Assembly (NCBI GenBank): GCA_038322575.1
Contig: JBBQGB010000009.1
Location: 1 to 64,000 of the forward strand
Source: JACMOY01 sp038322575
GTDB taxonomy: Bacteria; Actinomycetota; Actinomycetes; Actinomycetales; Angustibacteraceae
DNA: 64,000 nt
Reading direction: 5' to 3'
This document shows positions 23,703 to 32,042 of the stretch, piece by piece. Numbering within the stretch: the first letter of the stretch is position 1; each line of letters starts with the position of its first letter. The notes under the pieces were generated by a model that was not told where the DNA came from, made no database searches, and saw only the letters and a program-made list of their open reading frames with translations. The position numbers and the translations under genes are program-made.

Positions 23703-24473
23703 TCAGCGGGTCGCGGCGGTCGGGGGTCCGCCGTCCTGACCGTCGGTGTCGTCCTCGGGGTCGCCGGGCAGCACGACGGTGCGGCCGCGCTTGGCGGCGG
23801 CGATGCGCTCCTTCATGTCGGCGGCGTACACGTCGACGTACTCCTGGCCGGACAGCTGCATCAGCTCGTACATGATCTCATCGGTGATCGCGCGCAGCAC
23901 GAAGCGGTCGTCCTCCATCCCCTCGTACCGGCTGAAGTCCAGCGGCGTCCCGATCCGCACCCCGACGCGGATGATCGAGGGGATCCGGCGGCCGATCGGC
24001 TGCGCCTTCTCGGTGTCGACCATCGCGACGGGCAGCACCGGGACGCCGGCCTGCAGGGCCATCCGCGCCACCCCCGTCTTGCCGCGGTACAACCGGGCGT
24101 CGGGTGAGCGGGTGCCCTCGGGGTAGATGCCGAGCAGGTCGCCCCGGCGCAGCACGCGCAACCCGGTGCGGATCGCGGCCTCGCTGGCCCGGCCTCCGGC
24201 GCGGTCGACGGGCAGCTGGTCGGCGAGCTTGAAGAAGGCGGCGGTCAGCCGGCCCTTGGGGCCGCGCCCGGTGAAGTAGTCCGCCTTGGCGAGGAAGGTG
24301 ACCTTCCGCTCGACGACCAGCGGCAGGAAGATCGAGTCGGAGAACGAGAGGTGGTTGCTGGCCAGGATCGCCCCGCCGGTGGTCGGGACGTGCTCCAGAC
24401 CCGTGACCCAGGGCCGGAAGACCAGCCTCAGCAGCGGGCCGAGCACGATGGTCTTGAGCACCCAGTAGAACAC
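23703..24473 (-). CDS. plsC: 1-acyl-sn-glycerol-3-phosphate acyltransferase
   Basis: The 256-residue membrane-associated acyltransferase has an N-terminal hydrophobic helix and the motifs NHLSFSD (NHxxxxD catalytic pair, about residue 40), GIYPEGTRSPD (EGTR, about 116) and PVLPVAMV. It would acylate lysophosphatidate to phosphatidate in phospholipid synthesis. It matches Rv2182c in position in the M. tuberculosis block. The C-terminal 30 residues are charged and disordered (DPEDDTDGQDGGPPTAATR). The start is GTG at 24473. Confidence 0.9.
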   Translation of the reverse strand: MFYWVLKTIVLGPLLRLVFRPWVTGLEHVPTTGGAILASNHLSFSDSIFLPLVVERKVTFLAKADYFTGRGPKGRLTAAFFKLADQLPVDRAGGRASEAAIRTGLRVLRRGDLLGIYPEGTRSPDARLYRGKTGVARMALQAGVPVLPVAMVDTEKAQPIGRRIPSIIRVGVRIGTPLDFSRYEGMEDDRFVLRAITDEIMYELMQLSGQEYVDVYAADMKERIAAAKRGRTVVLPGDPEDDTDGQDGGPPTAATR

Positions 24474-24591
24474 CGTGCGAACCCCTCACCTCGGAACCTG
24501 GACGAACTGTAGGGCACCCCTCGACCACCAGCCCGCCGCCGTGGAACGATGGTCAAGCCCGGCGTCGACCGGGGCCGTCCAAGGAGGATCC

Positions 24592-25341
24592 GTGCCCGTC
24601 ATGCCCGGCGCCGAACCGTACGCCCACGATGGTGGCGACGTCGGCGTGCTGCTCTGCCACGGCTTCACCGGGACGCCGATGAGCCTGCGCCCGTGGGCCG
24701 AGCGACTGGCCGGCGAGGGCCTGACCGTTCGCCTGCCGCTGCTGCCCGGCCACGGCACCGCCTGGCCGGACCTCAACCTCACCGGTTGGCAGGACTGGTA
24801 CGACGCGGCGCAGCGCTCCCTGGACGAGCTGACCGCCCGCTGCCGGTCGGTCGTCGTGGGTGGGCTGTCGATGGGCGGAGCAATCGCGGCCCGGCTGGCC
24901 GCCGAGCGTCCGGCGGACGTCGCGGGGCTGGTGCTGGTCAACCCGGCCTTCGTCTCCGACGACGTCCGGCTGCGCGCCCTCCCGGTCATCAAGCACCTGG
25001 TGCCTTCCCTGCCGGGCATCGCGAGCGACATCGCCCGGCCGGGCGTCACCGAGCTCGCGTACGACCGCACTCCCCTCAAGGCGCTGCACTCGTTCGTCAG
25101 CTCGTGGGACGAGACCATCCGGGCGCTGGCCGGCGTCACCGCGCCGCTGCTGCTGCTGCACTCGCGGGTCGACCACGTGGTGCCCCCGCGCAGCTCGGCG
25201 CTGCTGCTGTCGCGGGTGTCCAGCAAGGACGTGACCGAGGTCGTCCTGGAGCACAGCTTCCACGTCGCGACGCTGGACGAGGACGCCGACCTGATCGAGA
25301 AGGCCTCGCTGGAGTTCATCCACCGGGTGAGCGCCGGATGA
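24592..25341 (+). CDS. Alpha/beta hydrolase (carboxylesterase or monoacylglycerol lipase type)
   Basis: The 249-residue soluble hydrolase has the full fold: VLLCHGFTGTP (oxyanion region), nucleophile elbow GLSMGG (serine), acid in HSRVDHVVPP and histidine in EHSFHVATLDED. The pattern is close to thermostable Est30-like carboxylesterases and monoacylglycerol lipases. GTG at 24592 has AAGGAGGAT immediately upstream, so the longer reading frame from 24475 is rejected. It is divergent from plsC; both may act on acylglycerols, but that is inference. The stop overlaps the next start (ATGA, 25338-25341). Confidence 0.9.
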   Translation: MPVMPGAEPYAHDGGDVGVLLCHGFTGTPMSLRPWAERLAGEGLTVRLPLLPGHGTAWPDLNLTGWQDWYDAAQRSLDELTARCRSVVVGGLSMGGAIAARLAAERPADVAGLVLVNPAFVSDDVRLRALPVIKHLVPSLPGIASDIARPGVTELAYDRTPLKALHSFVSSWDETIRALAGVTAPLLLLHSRVDHVVPPRSSALLLSRVSSKDVTEVVLEHSFHVATLDEDADLIEKASLEFIHRVSAG

Positions 25342-25811
25342 GCCCGCTGCCCGACCGCGACCGGCCCGACGGGGACGTCGACGCCGAGTTCCTGCGGATC
25401 ATCGCCGGCTGGGACGACACGCCCACCCTCGTGGACGGCCCCGCCCCGACCGACGCCGCCCCGGCGTCCACCACGCCGACGACGACGACACCGCCCGTCG
25501 TGACGCCGCCGCCGGACTTCGCACCGTCCCCCGGACCCCGCGACCACACGCCTCCGGAGGAGCCGGACGAGGGCTACGTGCCCCCCGACCCGCCACCGCT
25601 GCCACGCGGCGACGTGGTCGGCGTCCTGGCGTGGGCAGCGGTGCTGCTCGGTCCGCTGTTCCTGCTGGTGGCCGGGCTGTTCTGGCGCGAGGCGAGCCCG
25701 CTGTGGCTCGGGCTGGCCGTCGTCGCGTTCGTCGGCGGCTTCGTCGCGCTGGTGATGCGGCTGCCCTCGCACCGTGACGTGGACGACGACGACGACGGCG
25801 CGAGGTTGTGA
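25338..25811 (+). CDS. Small membrane protein with a proline/threonine-rich N-terminal region
   Basis: The 157-residue protein has a disordered cytosolic N-terminal half of about 90 residues, rich in Pro, Thr and Asp. Two membrane segments follow (about 93-113 and 120-138), then a tail of consecutive aspartates (DVDDDDDGARL). No family recognised. It is coupled by 4-bp overlaps to the hydrolase before it (ATGA) and to the ornithine cyclodeaminase family gene after it (GTGA, 25808-25811), which marks a three-gene operon. Function unknown. Confidence 0.8.
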   Translation: MSPLPDRDRPDGDVDAEFLRIIAGWDDTPTLVDGPAPTDAAPASTTPTTTTPPVVTPPPDFAPSPGPRDHTPPEEPDEGYVPPDPPPLPRGDVVGVLAWAAVLLGPLFLLVAGLFWREASPLWLGLAVVAFVGGFVALVMRLPSHRDVDDDDDGARL

Positions 25812-27052
25812 CCCCGCCGGTCAGCGACACGGTCGAGATCCGCGGGCACCTGCTCGACTCCGGTGTGCTGTCGCGCTGCGTCGACGACGTCCGCTCGCTC
25901 GGCGGCGACTACGTGATCGAGCGCTTCGACGTCGGCAAGGACCACGACGACGAGTCCTACGCCCGGATCCGGGTGAGCGCACCGAACGAGCCCGACCTGG
26001 CCTCGATGCTGATGCGGCTCAACTCCTACGGGGTGAACCTGACCGACCCCGGCGAGGCGGTCCTGCGGGACGTCGCCGCCGACGGGGTCTTCCCGCTGGA
26101 CTTCTACTCGACCACCAACCTCGACACCCAGGTGCGCCTGGGCGGACGGTGGGTCGAGGTGCGAGCGCCAGAGATGGACTGCGGTCTGCTCGTCGCCGGC
26201 CCACCCGACGGGCGCTGGGTGCGCACCGTGCCGGTCAGCGACGTGCGGGCGGGCGACACCGTCGTGTGCGGGGCGTCGGGGGTGCGCGTGTCGCAGCCGG
26301 CGGTGCCCTCGGACGGCGACCAGACGTTCGAGTTCATGAACTCGCAGGTGTCCAGCGAGAAGCCGCAGGCGCTGCTGGTGCGCCAGATCGCCCAGGAGAT
26401 GCGCGACACCAAGGCCGCCGGCCGCAAGGTCCTGTGGGTCGCCGGCCCGGCCGTCGTCCACACCGGTGCCGCCCCGGCCATGGTCGCCCTGGTCGACGCC
26501 GGGTTCGTCGACGTGCTGTTCGGCGGCAACGCGATCGCCACCCACGACATCGAGTCGAGCCTGTACGGCACCTCCCTGGGCGTCGACCTGTCCAAGGGCC
26601 GGGGGGTCGAGCACGGCCACGAGCACCACATCCGCGCCATCAACCGGGTTCGTGCGGCCGGGTCCATCGCCGCGGCGGTCGAGCAGGGCGTGATCACCAG
26701 CGGGGTCATGCATGCGCTCGTGCGCGGTGAACGGCGGTTCGTCCTGGTGGGGTCGGTGCGCGACGACGGTCCCCTGCCCGACGTCATCACCGACGTCATC
26801 GACGGTCAGCGGGCCATGCGCGCCGAGCTCGCCGATGTGGGCTTCGCGATCATGGTCGCGACGATGCTGCACTCGGTGGCCACCGGCAACCTGCTTCCGG
26901 CCTCGGTGCCGCTGGTGTGCGTCGACATCAACCCCGCCACGGTCACCAAGCTGGCCGACCGCGGCTCGGCCCAGGCGCGCGGCGTCGTCACAGACGTCGG
27001 CCTGTTCCTCGAGCAGCTGGCCACCGAGCTGTCACCGGGCTGGAACACCTAG
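25808..27052 (+). CDS. TIGR00300/LOR-SDH family protein (archaeal-type ornithine cyclodeaminase)
   Basis: The 414-residue protein matches the TIGR00300 family, found in archaea and as the C-terminal domain of cyanobacterial ArgZ/AgrE. It shows VEIRGHLLDSGVLSRCVD at the N terminus, then FYSTTNLDTQVR, MDCGLLV, MNSQVSSEKPQA and a Rossmann-like LWVAGPAVVHTGAAPAMVALVDAGFVDVLFGGNAIATHDIE. Members have been linked to ornithine-to-proline conversion. GTG at 25808 overlaps the preceding stop (GTGA). No arginine or proline catabolic genes are next to it. The stop is TAG, followed within 75 bp by the palindrome of HNH element 2. Confidence 0.8.
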   Translation: MTPPVSDTVEIRGHLLDSGVLSRCVDDVRSLGGDYVIERFDVGKDHDDESYARIRVSAPNEPDLASMLMRLNSYGVNLTDPGEAVLRDVAADGVFPLDFYSTTNLDTQVRLGGRWVEVRAPEMDCGLLVAGPPDGRWVRTVPVSDVRAGDTVVCGASGVRVSQPAVPSDGDQTFEFMNSQVSSEKPQALLVRQIAQEMRDTKAAGRKVLWVAGPAVVHTGAAPAMVALVDAGFVDVLFGGNAIATHDIESSLYGTSLGVDLSKGRGVEHGHEHHIRAINRVRAAGSIAAAVEQGVITSGVMHALVRGERRFVLVGSVRDDGPLPDVITDVIDGQRAMRAELADVGFAIMVATMLHSVATGNLLPASVPLVCVDINPATVTKLADRGSAQARGVVTDVGLFLEQLATELSPGWNT

Positions 27053-27124
27053 TCGTGTGTCTCAGTTTGGGCTGACAGGGCGTTGTCCGCCTGGCGGAAC
27101 GGCTCGTTGCCGTTTTGGTTGATC

Positions 27125-27162
27125 GGGGCAACGGCGCGTCAGATCTGACGCCTCGTTGCCCC
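27125..27162. repeat. HNH-element palindrome, copy 2
   Basis: Outer arms GGGGCAACG and CGTTGCCCC enclose a perfect 16-bp palindrome GCGTCAGATCTGACGC (27136-27151). It is the best preserved of four copies. Confidence 0.9.
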
Positions 27163-27174
27163 AGTCCTTGGATT

Positions 27175-28456
27175 TCACCCGTCGGGTGACCACAGGGGTC
27201 GCAGGGGCACTCCGCGTCGGCCGGTCCAGAGGGGTGGGTCGAAGGCGGGTCGGCCGGTGGGTTCGTCGATCCTCACGGTCCACCGGTCTTCGTGCTGGTC
27301 GTCGTGCAGGACCCGTTGGTGGTGAAACCGGCAGAGCAGCACCAGGTTGCCCAGGCTGGTGGGGCCGCCGTCGGCCCAGTGCTGGATGTGGTGGGCGTCG
27401 CAGCGGCTGGTGGGGGTGTCGCAGCCGGGGAACGCGCAGCACCGGTCACGCACCACCAGGGCCGCCCACACGGCGGGCGGTGACCGTGCGGGTGCGTCGC
27501 CCCACGTCGAGCACCTGACCCATGGGGCTGACGGTAATCGGGGTGATGGTCGCGTCGCACGCGAGGCGCCGGGTGGTCTCCCCTGAGATGACCCCGCCCC
27601 AGTCCAGGGACGACCCACCCGGCTCACCGGCCAGGGTGGACGCCCCGGTGACCACGGTCAGGTGCGCGCCGGGACGGCGGACATCGGCCGGCTGCTGGCA
27701 GTCCAGGTGGTGCCGCATGATCTCGACCATCGCGTTCAACCGGCGGCGCGCCGCGGTACGGCCGTCGATCAGCCCGTCCGGGGTCGGCGGTCGCGGCGCA
27801 GACCGGGGTTCGAGCGCTGCACAGATGACCGCCAGAGACTCCGGGTCCAGGTCACCACGGGCGATCCCCGCTCCGTACAAGGTGGACGCGAACGTGGTGC
27901 CCGACCGCTCGCGCTGCTCGGCCTCGTCCCGGGCCACCCTGTGCGGGTCGACCCGGGAGGCGAAGTACCGCCCGGCCCTCGCGAGCTGCGCCGGGTCCAA
28001 GGCGGCGGCGTGGGCCAGGAGCACCTGCTCGCCGTCCACGCGGGTGTCCTCGGGCAGAGCGGAGGGTAGGTCGGTGATGACCCTGGCGATGACGTGTGTC
28101 TGTCCGATGCTGATCGTCCCGGCCGCTACCGCCTTGGCCGTCGCGACACACGTCGTCCGCAGGGCCGCAGCCGTGTCCACCGCCCGTGACGCCATTACCG
28201 GCGACACCAGGCAAGTGCCACGCAGGAACGCCTTCGTCGAACCGGCGCCCACCACGTCAGCCGCACCACGGGCGTGCACCTCACCGACCCGCCGCAACCA
28301 CTCGCCTTCCACCTGGTCGGCCAGTCGCCGCAGGTCCGCAACCTCGGTGAGCAGGGACCCGGAGTCCACCCCGTGCAGGTCCTCGGACTGCAGACCCGCG
28401 ACCACGTCGCGCAGCAGCGTGAGCGCATCGCTCAGCTGCCCGCCTGGGGTGTCCAT
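27175..28456 (-). pseudogene. DUF222-HNH protein gene, copy 2, with a frameshift
   Basis: The first 330 codons match copy 1 closely (same MDT start, DUF222 region, ...GQVLDVGRRTRTV). At about 27470-27482 an extra base relative to copy 1 moves the frame, giving a stop at 27446. The HNH part (CAFPGC, CDAHHIQHWADGG, NLVLLC, FHH) continues in another frame to 27175. Both halves are otherwise well preserved, so the shift is either recent, a sequencing error, or bypassed. TAGCGT lies 7 nt before the ATG, as in copy 1. Confidence 0.85.
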
Positions 28457-28463
28457 GCCTCAC

Positions 28464-28469
28464 ACGCTA
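28464..28469 (-). promoter_or_regulatory. Putative -10 element of HNH copy 2
   Basis: TAGCGT on the minus strand, 7 nt before the ATG at 28456; same as in copy 1. Confidence 0.4.
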
Positions 28470-28595
28470 GCGGCGACCACGGACAGCCCAGGCCTCTCAG
28501 ACCCGTTCTCCCACAACGACTTCGAAGAACTGTGAGCAACGGAACGCTACCCTCAGCGGCACTGCCCCAGGACGGTGGCACACGCGAACCGGCGC

Positions 28596-29255
28596 TCAGA
28601 TCGCCAGCTCGGCGATCACCGGCAGGTGGTCGCTGGCCGCCCGCAGGTCCTGCGGCCACAGGTGCTCGCTCGGGCCGGCGACCGCCAGCCGCGTCACGGT
28701 CAGGCCGCTGGTCGCCAGCACCGCGTCGATCCGCCGGCTGGGCGCGCGCGCGGGGTACGTCGGCCCGCACCCACCTGGGTCGGCGACCAGGTCGGCCAGG
28801 GCCGCCCACGACGGCCCGCCCGGCGGCTCGTTCAGGTCACCCGCGACGACGCTCGGCCCGGCGTCCCGCAGCCGGCGCAGCACGGCGGCGACGTGCGCGA
28901 GCCGCTCGTGCTCGTGCAGCGGCAGGTGGACGCTGACGACCGTGAGGCCGGCGACGCGCACCAGCGAGTACCCCCTGGTGCGGGTCGTCGGGCCGGCCAC
29001 GGGCAACCGCCCCACGGCGGACGAGGTCACCTCGACGGCGGGCGCGGTGAAGACCGCCGTGCCGCCGCTGCCGCGGCCCCCGGCCGACCAGCGCAGCCCG
29101 CACTCGCGGGCCAGCCGGCGCACGCGACGTCCGGCCGCCAACCGGCGCGGTACCTCCTGCAGGCACACGACGTCGGGGCGGCACGAGCGGATGACGTGCG
29201 CGACCGCACCCGCGTCGTCGGTCAGGTCGTGGACGTTGTACGTCAACAACCGCAA
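28596..29255 (-). CDS. Endonuclease/exonuclease/phosphatase family protein
   Basis: The 219-residue protein has the EEP fold: RLLTYNVHDL at the N terminus, VVCLQEVPRR (metal-binding glutamate), VVSVHLPLHEHERL, VVAGDLNEPPG and a C-terminal ASDHLPVIAEL with the catalytic Asp-His. It would hydrolyse phosphodiester bonds in nucleic acids, lipids or small molecules; the substrate is not readable. No signal peptide. The start is TTG at 29255, chosen because the fold begins there and the ROK gene stops 5 nt upstream. It is the last gene of the SRPBCC-ROK-ROK minus-strand run. Confidence 0.85.
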   Translation of the reverse strand: MRLLTYNVHDLTDDAGAVAHVIRSCRPDVVCLQEVPRRLAAGRRVRRLARECGLRWSAGGRGSGGTAVFTAPAVEVTSSAVGRLPVAGPTTRTRGYSLVRVAGLTVVSVHLPLHEHERLAHVAAVLRRLRDAGPSVVAGDLNEPPGGPSWAALADLVADPGGCGPTYPARAPSRRIDAVLATSGLTVTRLAVAGPSEHLWPQDLRAASDHLPVIAELAI

Positions 29256-29260
29256 CGGTC

Positions 29261-30298
29261 TCAGAGCCGACCCGACCGGCTGCGCCGACGCCGGAAGATC
29301 CGCGCCCGGTCGCGGGCCAGGTCGGCCGCGCCGATCAGACCGGCCTCGTTGCCGAGCTGGGCGCGGACGATGCGTGCCTCGGGACGGAACCCGCGTCCGG
29401 TGAGCTGACGGCGGAACGCCTCGCGCGCGGGGTTCAGCAGCAGCTCGCCCGCCTCCGACACCCCACCGCCGATGACGAACAGACCGGGGTCGAACGCGGC
29501 AGCCAGGTTCGCCAGCCCGATTCCGAGCCAGCGGCCGATGTCCTCGAACAGCTCGGTGGCCGCGGGGTCGCCGTCCTTGGCCGCGTCGGTCACCAGCGGG
29601 CCGGTGAGCCGCGAGGCGTCCCCGTCGACGCGGTCGAGCAGGTTGTGCGCCACCGGCGAGCCGGCGGCCGCGAGCTCGCGGGCCTCGCGCACCAGGGCGT
29701 TGCCGCTGGCGTACTGCTCCCAGCAGCCGCGATTACCGCACTCGCAGCGGTGCCCACCGGCGACGACCTGCATGTGGCCGAACTCGCCGGCGACGCCGTA
29801 CCGGCCGCGGTACAGCTCGCCGTTGATCAGGACCCCGCCGCCGATGCCGGTGCCGAGGTTGACGCAGACGACGTTCTCCTCGCCCTGGCCGGCGCCGAAG
29901 CGCCACTCGGCCCACAGCGCCGCGTTGGCGTCGTTCTCGACGACGACCGGCAGGCCCACCCGGCGGCGCATGGCGTCGCGCAGCGGCTCGTGGCGCCACG
30001 ACAGGTGCGGCGCGAACAGCACCGACGACTGGGTGGCGTCGACGAACCCGGCCGCACCGATGCCGACGGCGATCGCCTCGCGGTAGTCGCGCAGCTCACT
30101 GATGACCTCGGCGATGGTGTCCTCGACGACCTGCGGGCTCTTGCTGCGGTGCGGGGTCTCGCGACGCGCACGCTGCAGCACCCGCCCGTCGGTGTCGACC
30201 AGACCCGCCGCCACCTTGGTGCCGCCGATGTCGACGCCGATCGCGGGGCGCTGCAACGACTGCAGCGTCCGCTGACCTTCGGAGCGACGCTCGCTCAC
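29261..30298 (-). CDS. ROK family sugar kinase, first of tandem pair (glucokinase-like)
   Basis: The 345-residue kinase has the ROK features: ATP-binding IGVDIGGTKVAAGLVD, catalytic ENDANAALWAEW, LGTGIGGGVLINGELYRG, GHMQVV and the zinc site CECGNRGCWEQYASG. It has an N-terminal extension of about 20 residues and a basic C-terminal tail (RRRRSRSGRL). GTG at 30298 overlaps the upstream ROK stop by 4 bp, so both are made together. Glucokinase is the likely activity, as for the actinobacterial glkA; N-acylmannosamine or other hexoses are possible. It is a paralog of the next entry. Confidence 0.88.
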   Translation of the reverse strand: MSERRSEGQRTLQSLQRPAIGVDIGGTKVAAGLVDTDGRVLQRARRETPHRSKSPQVVEDTIAEVISELRDYREAIAVGIGAAGFVDATQSSVLFAPHLSWRHEPLRDAMRRRVGLPVVVENDANAALWAEWRFGAGQGEENVVCVNLGTGIGGGVLINGELYRGRYGVAGEFGHMQVVAGGHRCECGNRGCWEQYASGNALVREARELAAAGSPVAHNLLDRVDGDASRLTGPLVTDAAKDGDPAATELFEDIGRWLGIGLANLAAAFDPGLFVIGGGVSEAGELLLNPAREAFRRQLTGRGFRPEARIVRAQLGNEAGLIGAADLARDRARIFRRRRSRSGRL

Positions 30299-31242
30299 AG
30301 CGCCGCCCGGGCCAGGTCGCCGGCCCCGATCATCCCCGCCTCGTTGCCCAGCGTCGCGGCCTGCACCTCGATCTCGGGTCGGTGCCCGCGCGCCGGCAGG
30401 TTGCGACCCAGGGCGTGCCGCGCGGGTTGGATGAGCAGGTCGCCGGCCTCGACGACACCACCGCCGACGACGAAGACGGAGGGGTCGAGCACGGCCGCCA
30501 TGGACGCCATCCCCTCGCCGAGCCATGTGCCGAGGTCGGCCAGCAGCTCGACGGACGCCGGGTCGCCCTCGTGCGCGGCCTGGGTGACCATCCGGCCGCG
30601 CAGGCGCTTGGGCTTGCCCTCGCACAGCTCGAGCAGCCGGGCGGCGTGCAGGCTGCCCGACGCCACGAGCTCACGCGCCTCGCGCTCCAGCGCCGACCCG
30701 GAGGCGTACTGCTCCCAGCACCCGCGGTTGCCGCAGCCGCAGCGGATGCCGTCCGGCACCACCCGCACGTGGCCCATCTCGGCGCCCAGGCCCACGGCAC
30801 CGCGCAGCAGGCGGCCCTCGTTGACGATGCCGCCACCGAGACCCGTGCCGACGGTGAGGAGCACCATGTCCTGGACGTGGCTGGCGGCGCCGAACCGGAA
30901 CTCCCCCCACGCCGCGGCGTTGGCGTCGTTCTCGATGGTGACGGGCAGGCCGAGCCGGGCCCTCAGGTCCGCGCCCAGGGGCTCGTCGCGCCAGGCCAGG
31001 TTGGGCGCGAACAGCACCACGCCGGTGACCGCGTTGACGAAGCCGGCCGCGGCGACGCCGACGGCGGCGACGTCGTGACCCGCGCGCAGCTCGGTGACGG
31101 CGTCCTCGACCTGGGCCTCGATCATCGCGGGGTCGGTGGCCGGCGTCTCGCGACGCGTGGTCGCGAGCAGCGTCCCGAGCTCGTCGACCACGCCGGCGGC
31201 GATCTTCGTGCCGCCGACGTCCACCCCGATCGTGAGCGTCAT
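30295..31242 (-). CDS. ROK family glucokinase, second of tandem pair
   Basis: The 315-residue kinase begins TLTIGVDVGGTKIAAGVVDE and shows IENDANAAAWGEFRFG, TVGTGLGGGIVNEGRL, GHVRVVPDG and the zinc motif CGCGNRGCWEQYASGSA, all intact. It has no N-terminal extension and is the more standard of the two. ATG at 31242 overlaps the stop of the small cysteine-containing gene upstream (ATGA). The order SRPBCC protein, small protein, ROK, ROK resembles the glkA neighbourhood of streptomycetes, where glkA also mediates glucose repression; whether either copy has that role is unknown. Confidence 0.88.
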   Translation of the reverse strand: MTLTIGVDVGGTKIAAGVVDELGTLLATTRRETPATDPAMIEAQVEDAVTELRAGHDVAAVGVAAAGFVNAVTGVVLFAPNLAWRDEPLGADLRARLGLPVTIENDANAAAWGEFRFGAASHVQDMVLLTVGTGLGGGIVNEGRLLRGAVGLGAEMGHVRVVPDGIRCGCGNRGCWEQYASGSALEREARELVASGSLHAARLLELCEGKPKRLRGRMVTQAAHEGDPASVELLADLGTWLGEGMASMAAVLDPSVFVVGGGVVEAGDLLIQPARHALGRNLPARGHRPEIEVQAATLGNEAGMIGAGDLARAAL

Positions 31243-31514
31243 GACTGGTCCTCGTCGCGCGTGGGCGACGGTGAGCGCAGCACGCGCAACGCCGCCACCA
31301 GCGAGCCGGCGGCCACGCTGAGGTGCTCGACGACCTCGGGGTTGACCGACCGCACGGCGGCGATCCCTCGGCACAGCGGGCAGGCTGTGCACGTCACCGG
31401 GTCGTGCTCGTCGTGCAGATCCGTTGTGGCAGAAGTGAACCAGCCACCGAGCACGTCAGCGAGGCGGGCTGCCTCGTCGGCGGCGCTGCCGTGTCCCTCG
31501 TGCGCGGCGGTCAA
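31239..31514 (-). CDS. Small hypothetical protein with a CxxCPxC motif
   Basis: The 91-residue protein contains HDPVTCTACPLCRGIAAVR in its middle, three cysteines that could hold a metal, and a C-terminal helix. Start TTG at 31514 overlaps the SRPBCC stop (TTGA); alternative downstream starts would remove the N-terminal helix. The position directly before glucokinase is like that of SCO2127 in Streptomyces coelicolor, but I cannot claim homology. Function unknown. Confidence 0.7.
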   Translation of the reverse strand: MTAAHEGHGSAADEAARLADVLGGWFTSATTDLHDEHDPVTCTACPLCRGIAAVRSVNPEVVEHLSVAAGSLVAALRVLRSPSPTRDEDQS

Positions 31515-31957
31515 CCTTCGACCCGCTTCTTCAGCTCGTTCAGTGCCGTTTCGATGATGCCCTTCTCGGCCTTGCGCTTGAGCATGCCGAGCATCGGGAT
31601 CTTGACGTCGACCGTCAGCTGGTAGCTCACTGACGTCCCGGCCCCTGCCGCGACCAGCGTGTATGTGCCGTCCAGGGCCTTGAGCAGCGTCCCTGGCTCG
31701 GTGAGCGTCCAGCTCACGCTGCCGGTGCCGTTCTTGGCGACGGCCCAGGTGTAGTCGAGGCTGTAGCTGTCCTTGATGGCCCCGGCGTCCAGGACGAAAC
31801 CCACGCGCGCGGCCCGGCCCCCGGCGCCCTTGGAGAGCACCTCGGCCTCCTTCACCGCTCCGGTCCACTCCGGGTAGGCCGCGAAGTCGGCGATGACGGC
31901 GAGCACCTGAGCCGGGGGGGCGCCGATGCGGATGCTCGACTCGGTGCGGTCAGCCAT
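31511..31957 (-). CDS. SRPBCC (START-like) family protein, Rv2185c type
   Basis: The 148-residue protein has the polyketide-cyclase/START helix-grip fold: SSIRIGAPPAQVLAVIADFAAYPEWTGAVKEAEVL at the N terminus, VSYQLTVDVKIPMLGMLKRKAEKGIIETALNELKKRVEG at the C terminus. It would bind a hydrophobic ligand such as a fatty acid or lipid. It matches Rv2185c in position, two genes from fadD15 on the opposite strand. ATG at 31957 has GAAAGG upstream. Confidence 0.88.
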   Translation of the reverse strand: MADRTESSIRIGAPPAQVLAVIADFAAYPEWTGAVKEAEVLSKGAGGRAARVGFVLDAGAIKDSYSLDYTWAVAKNGTGSVSWTLTEPGTLLKALDGTYTLVAAGAGTSVSYQLTVDVKIPMLGMLKRKAEKGIIETALNELKKRVEG

Positions 31958-32042
31958 GTCGGTGGTGCCTTTCGCCGGCGTCTCGTGGCCGCGGACGAGC
32001 CGAGGTCAGGTCGCCGTGAAGGCTACCTCGCCGTGGCGGCGG

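Larger units (their letters stand above)
27125..28558 (-). mobile_element. DUF222-HNH element, copy 2
   Basis: The same arrangement as copy 1: palindrome (27125-27162), gene (27175-28456) and a conserved upstream end reaching to about 28558. It sits between two unrelated genes whose coding regions look intact. Outside the palindrome the base run GATCGGGGCAACG is shared with copy 3. Confidence 0.7.

Noticed and set aside
27053..27124. Terminator after the TIGR00300 gene (TCCGCC-TG-GGCGGA region and GTTTTGGTT)
   Set aside because: The stem is only about six bases with a 2-nt gap, too short to form a normal hairpin loop; not listed as a feature.
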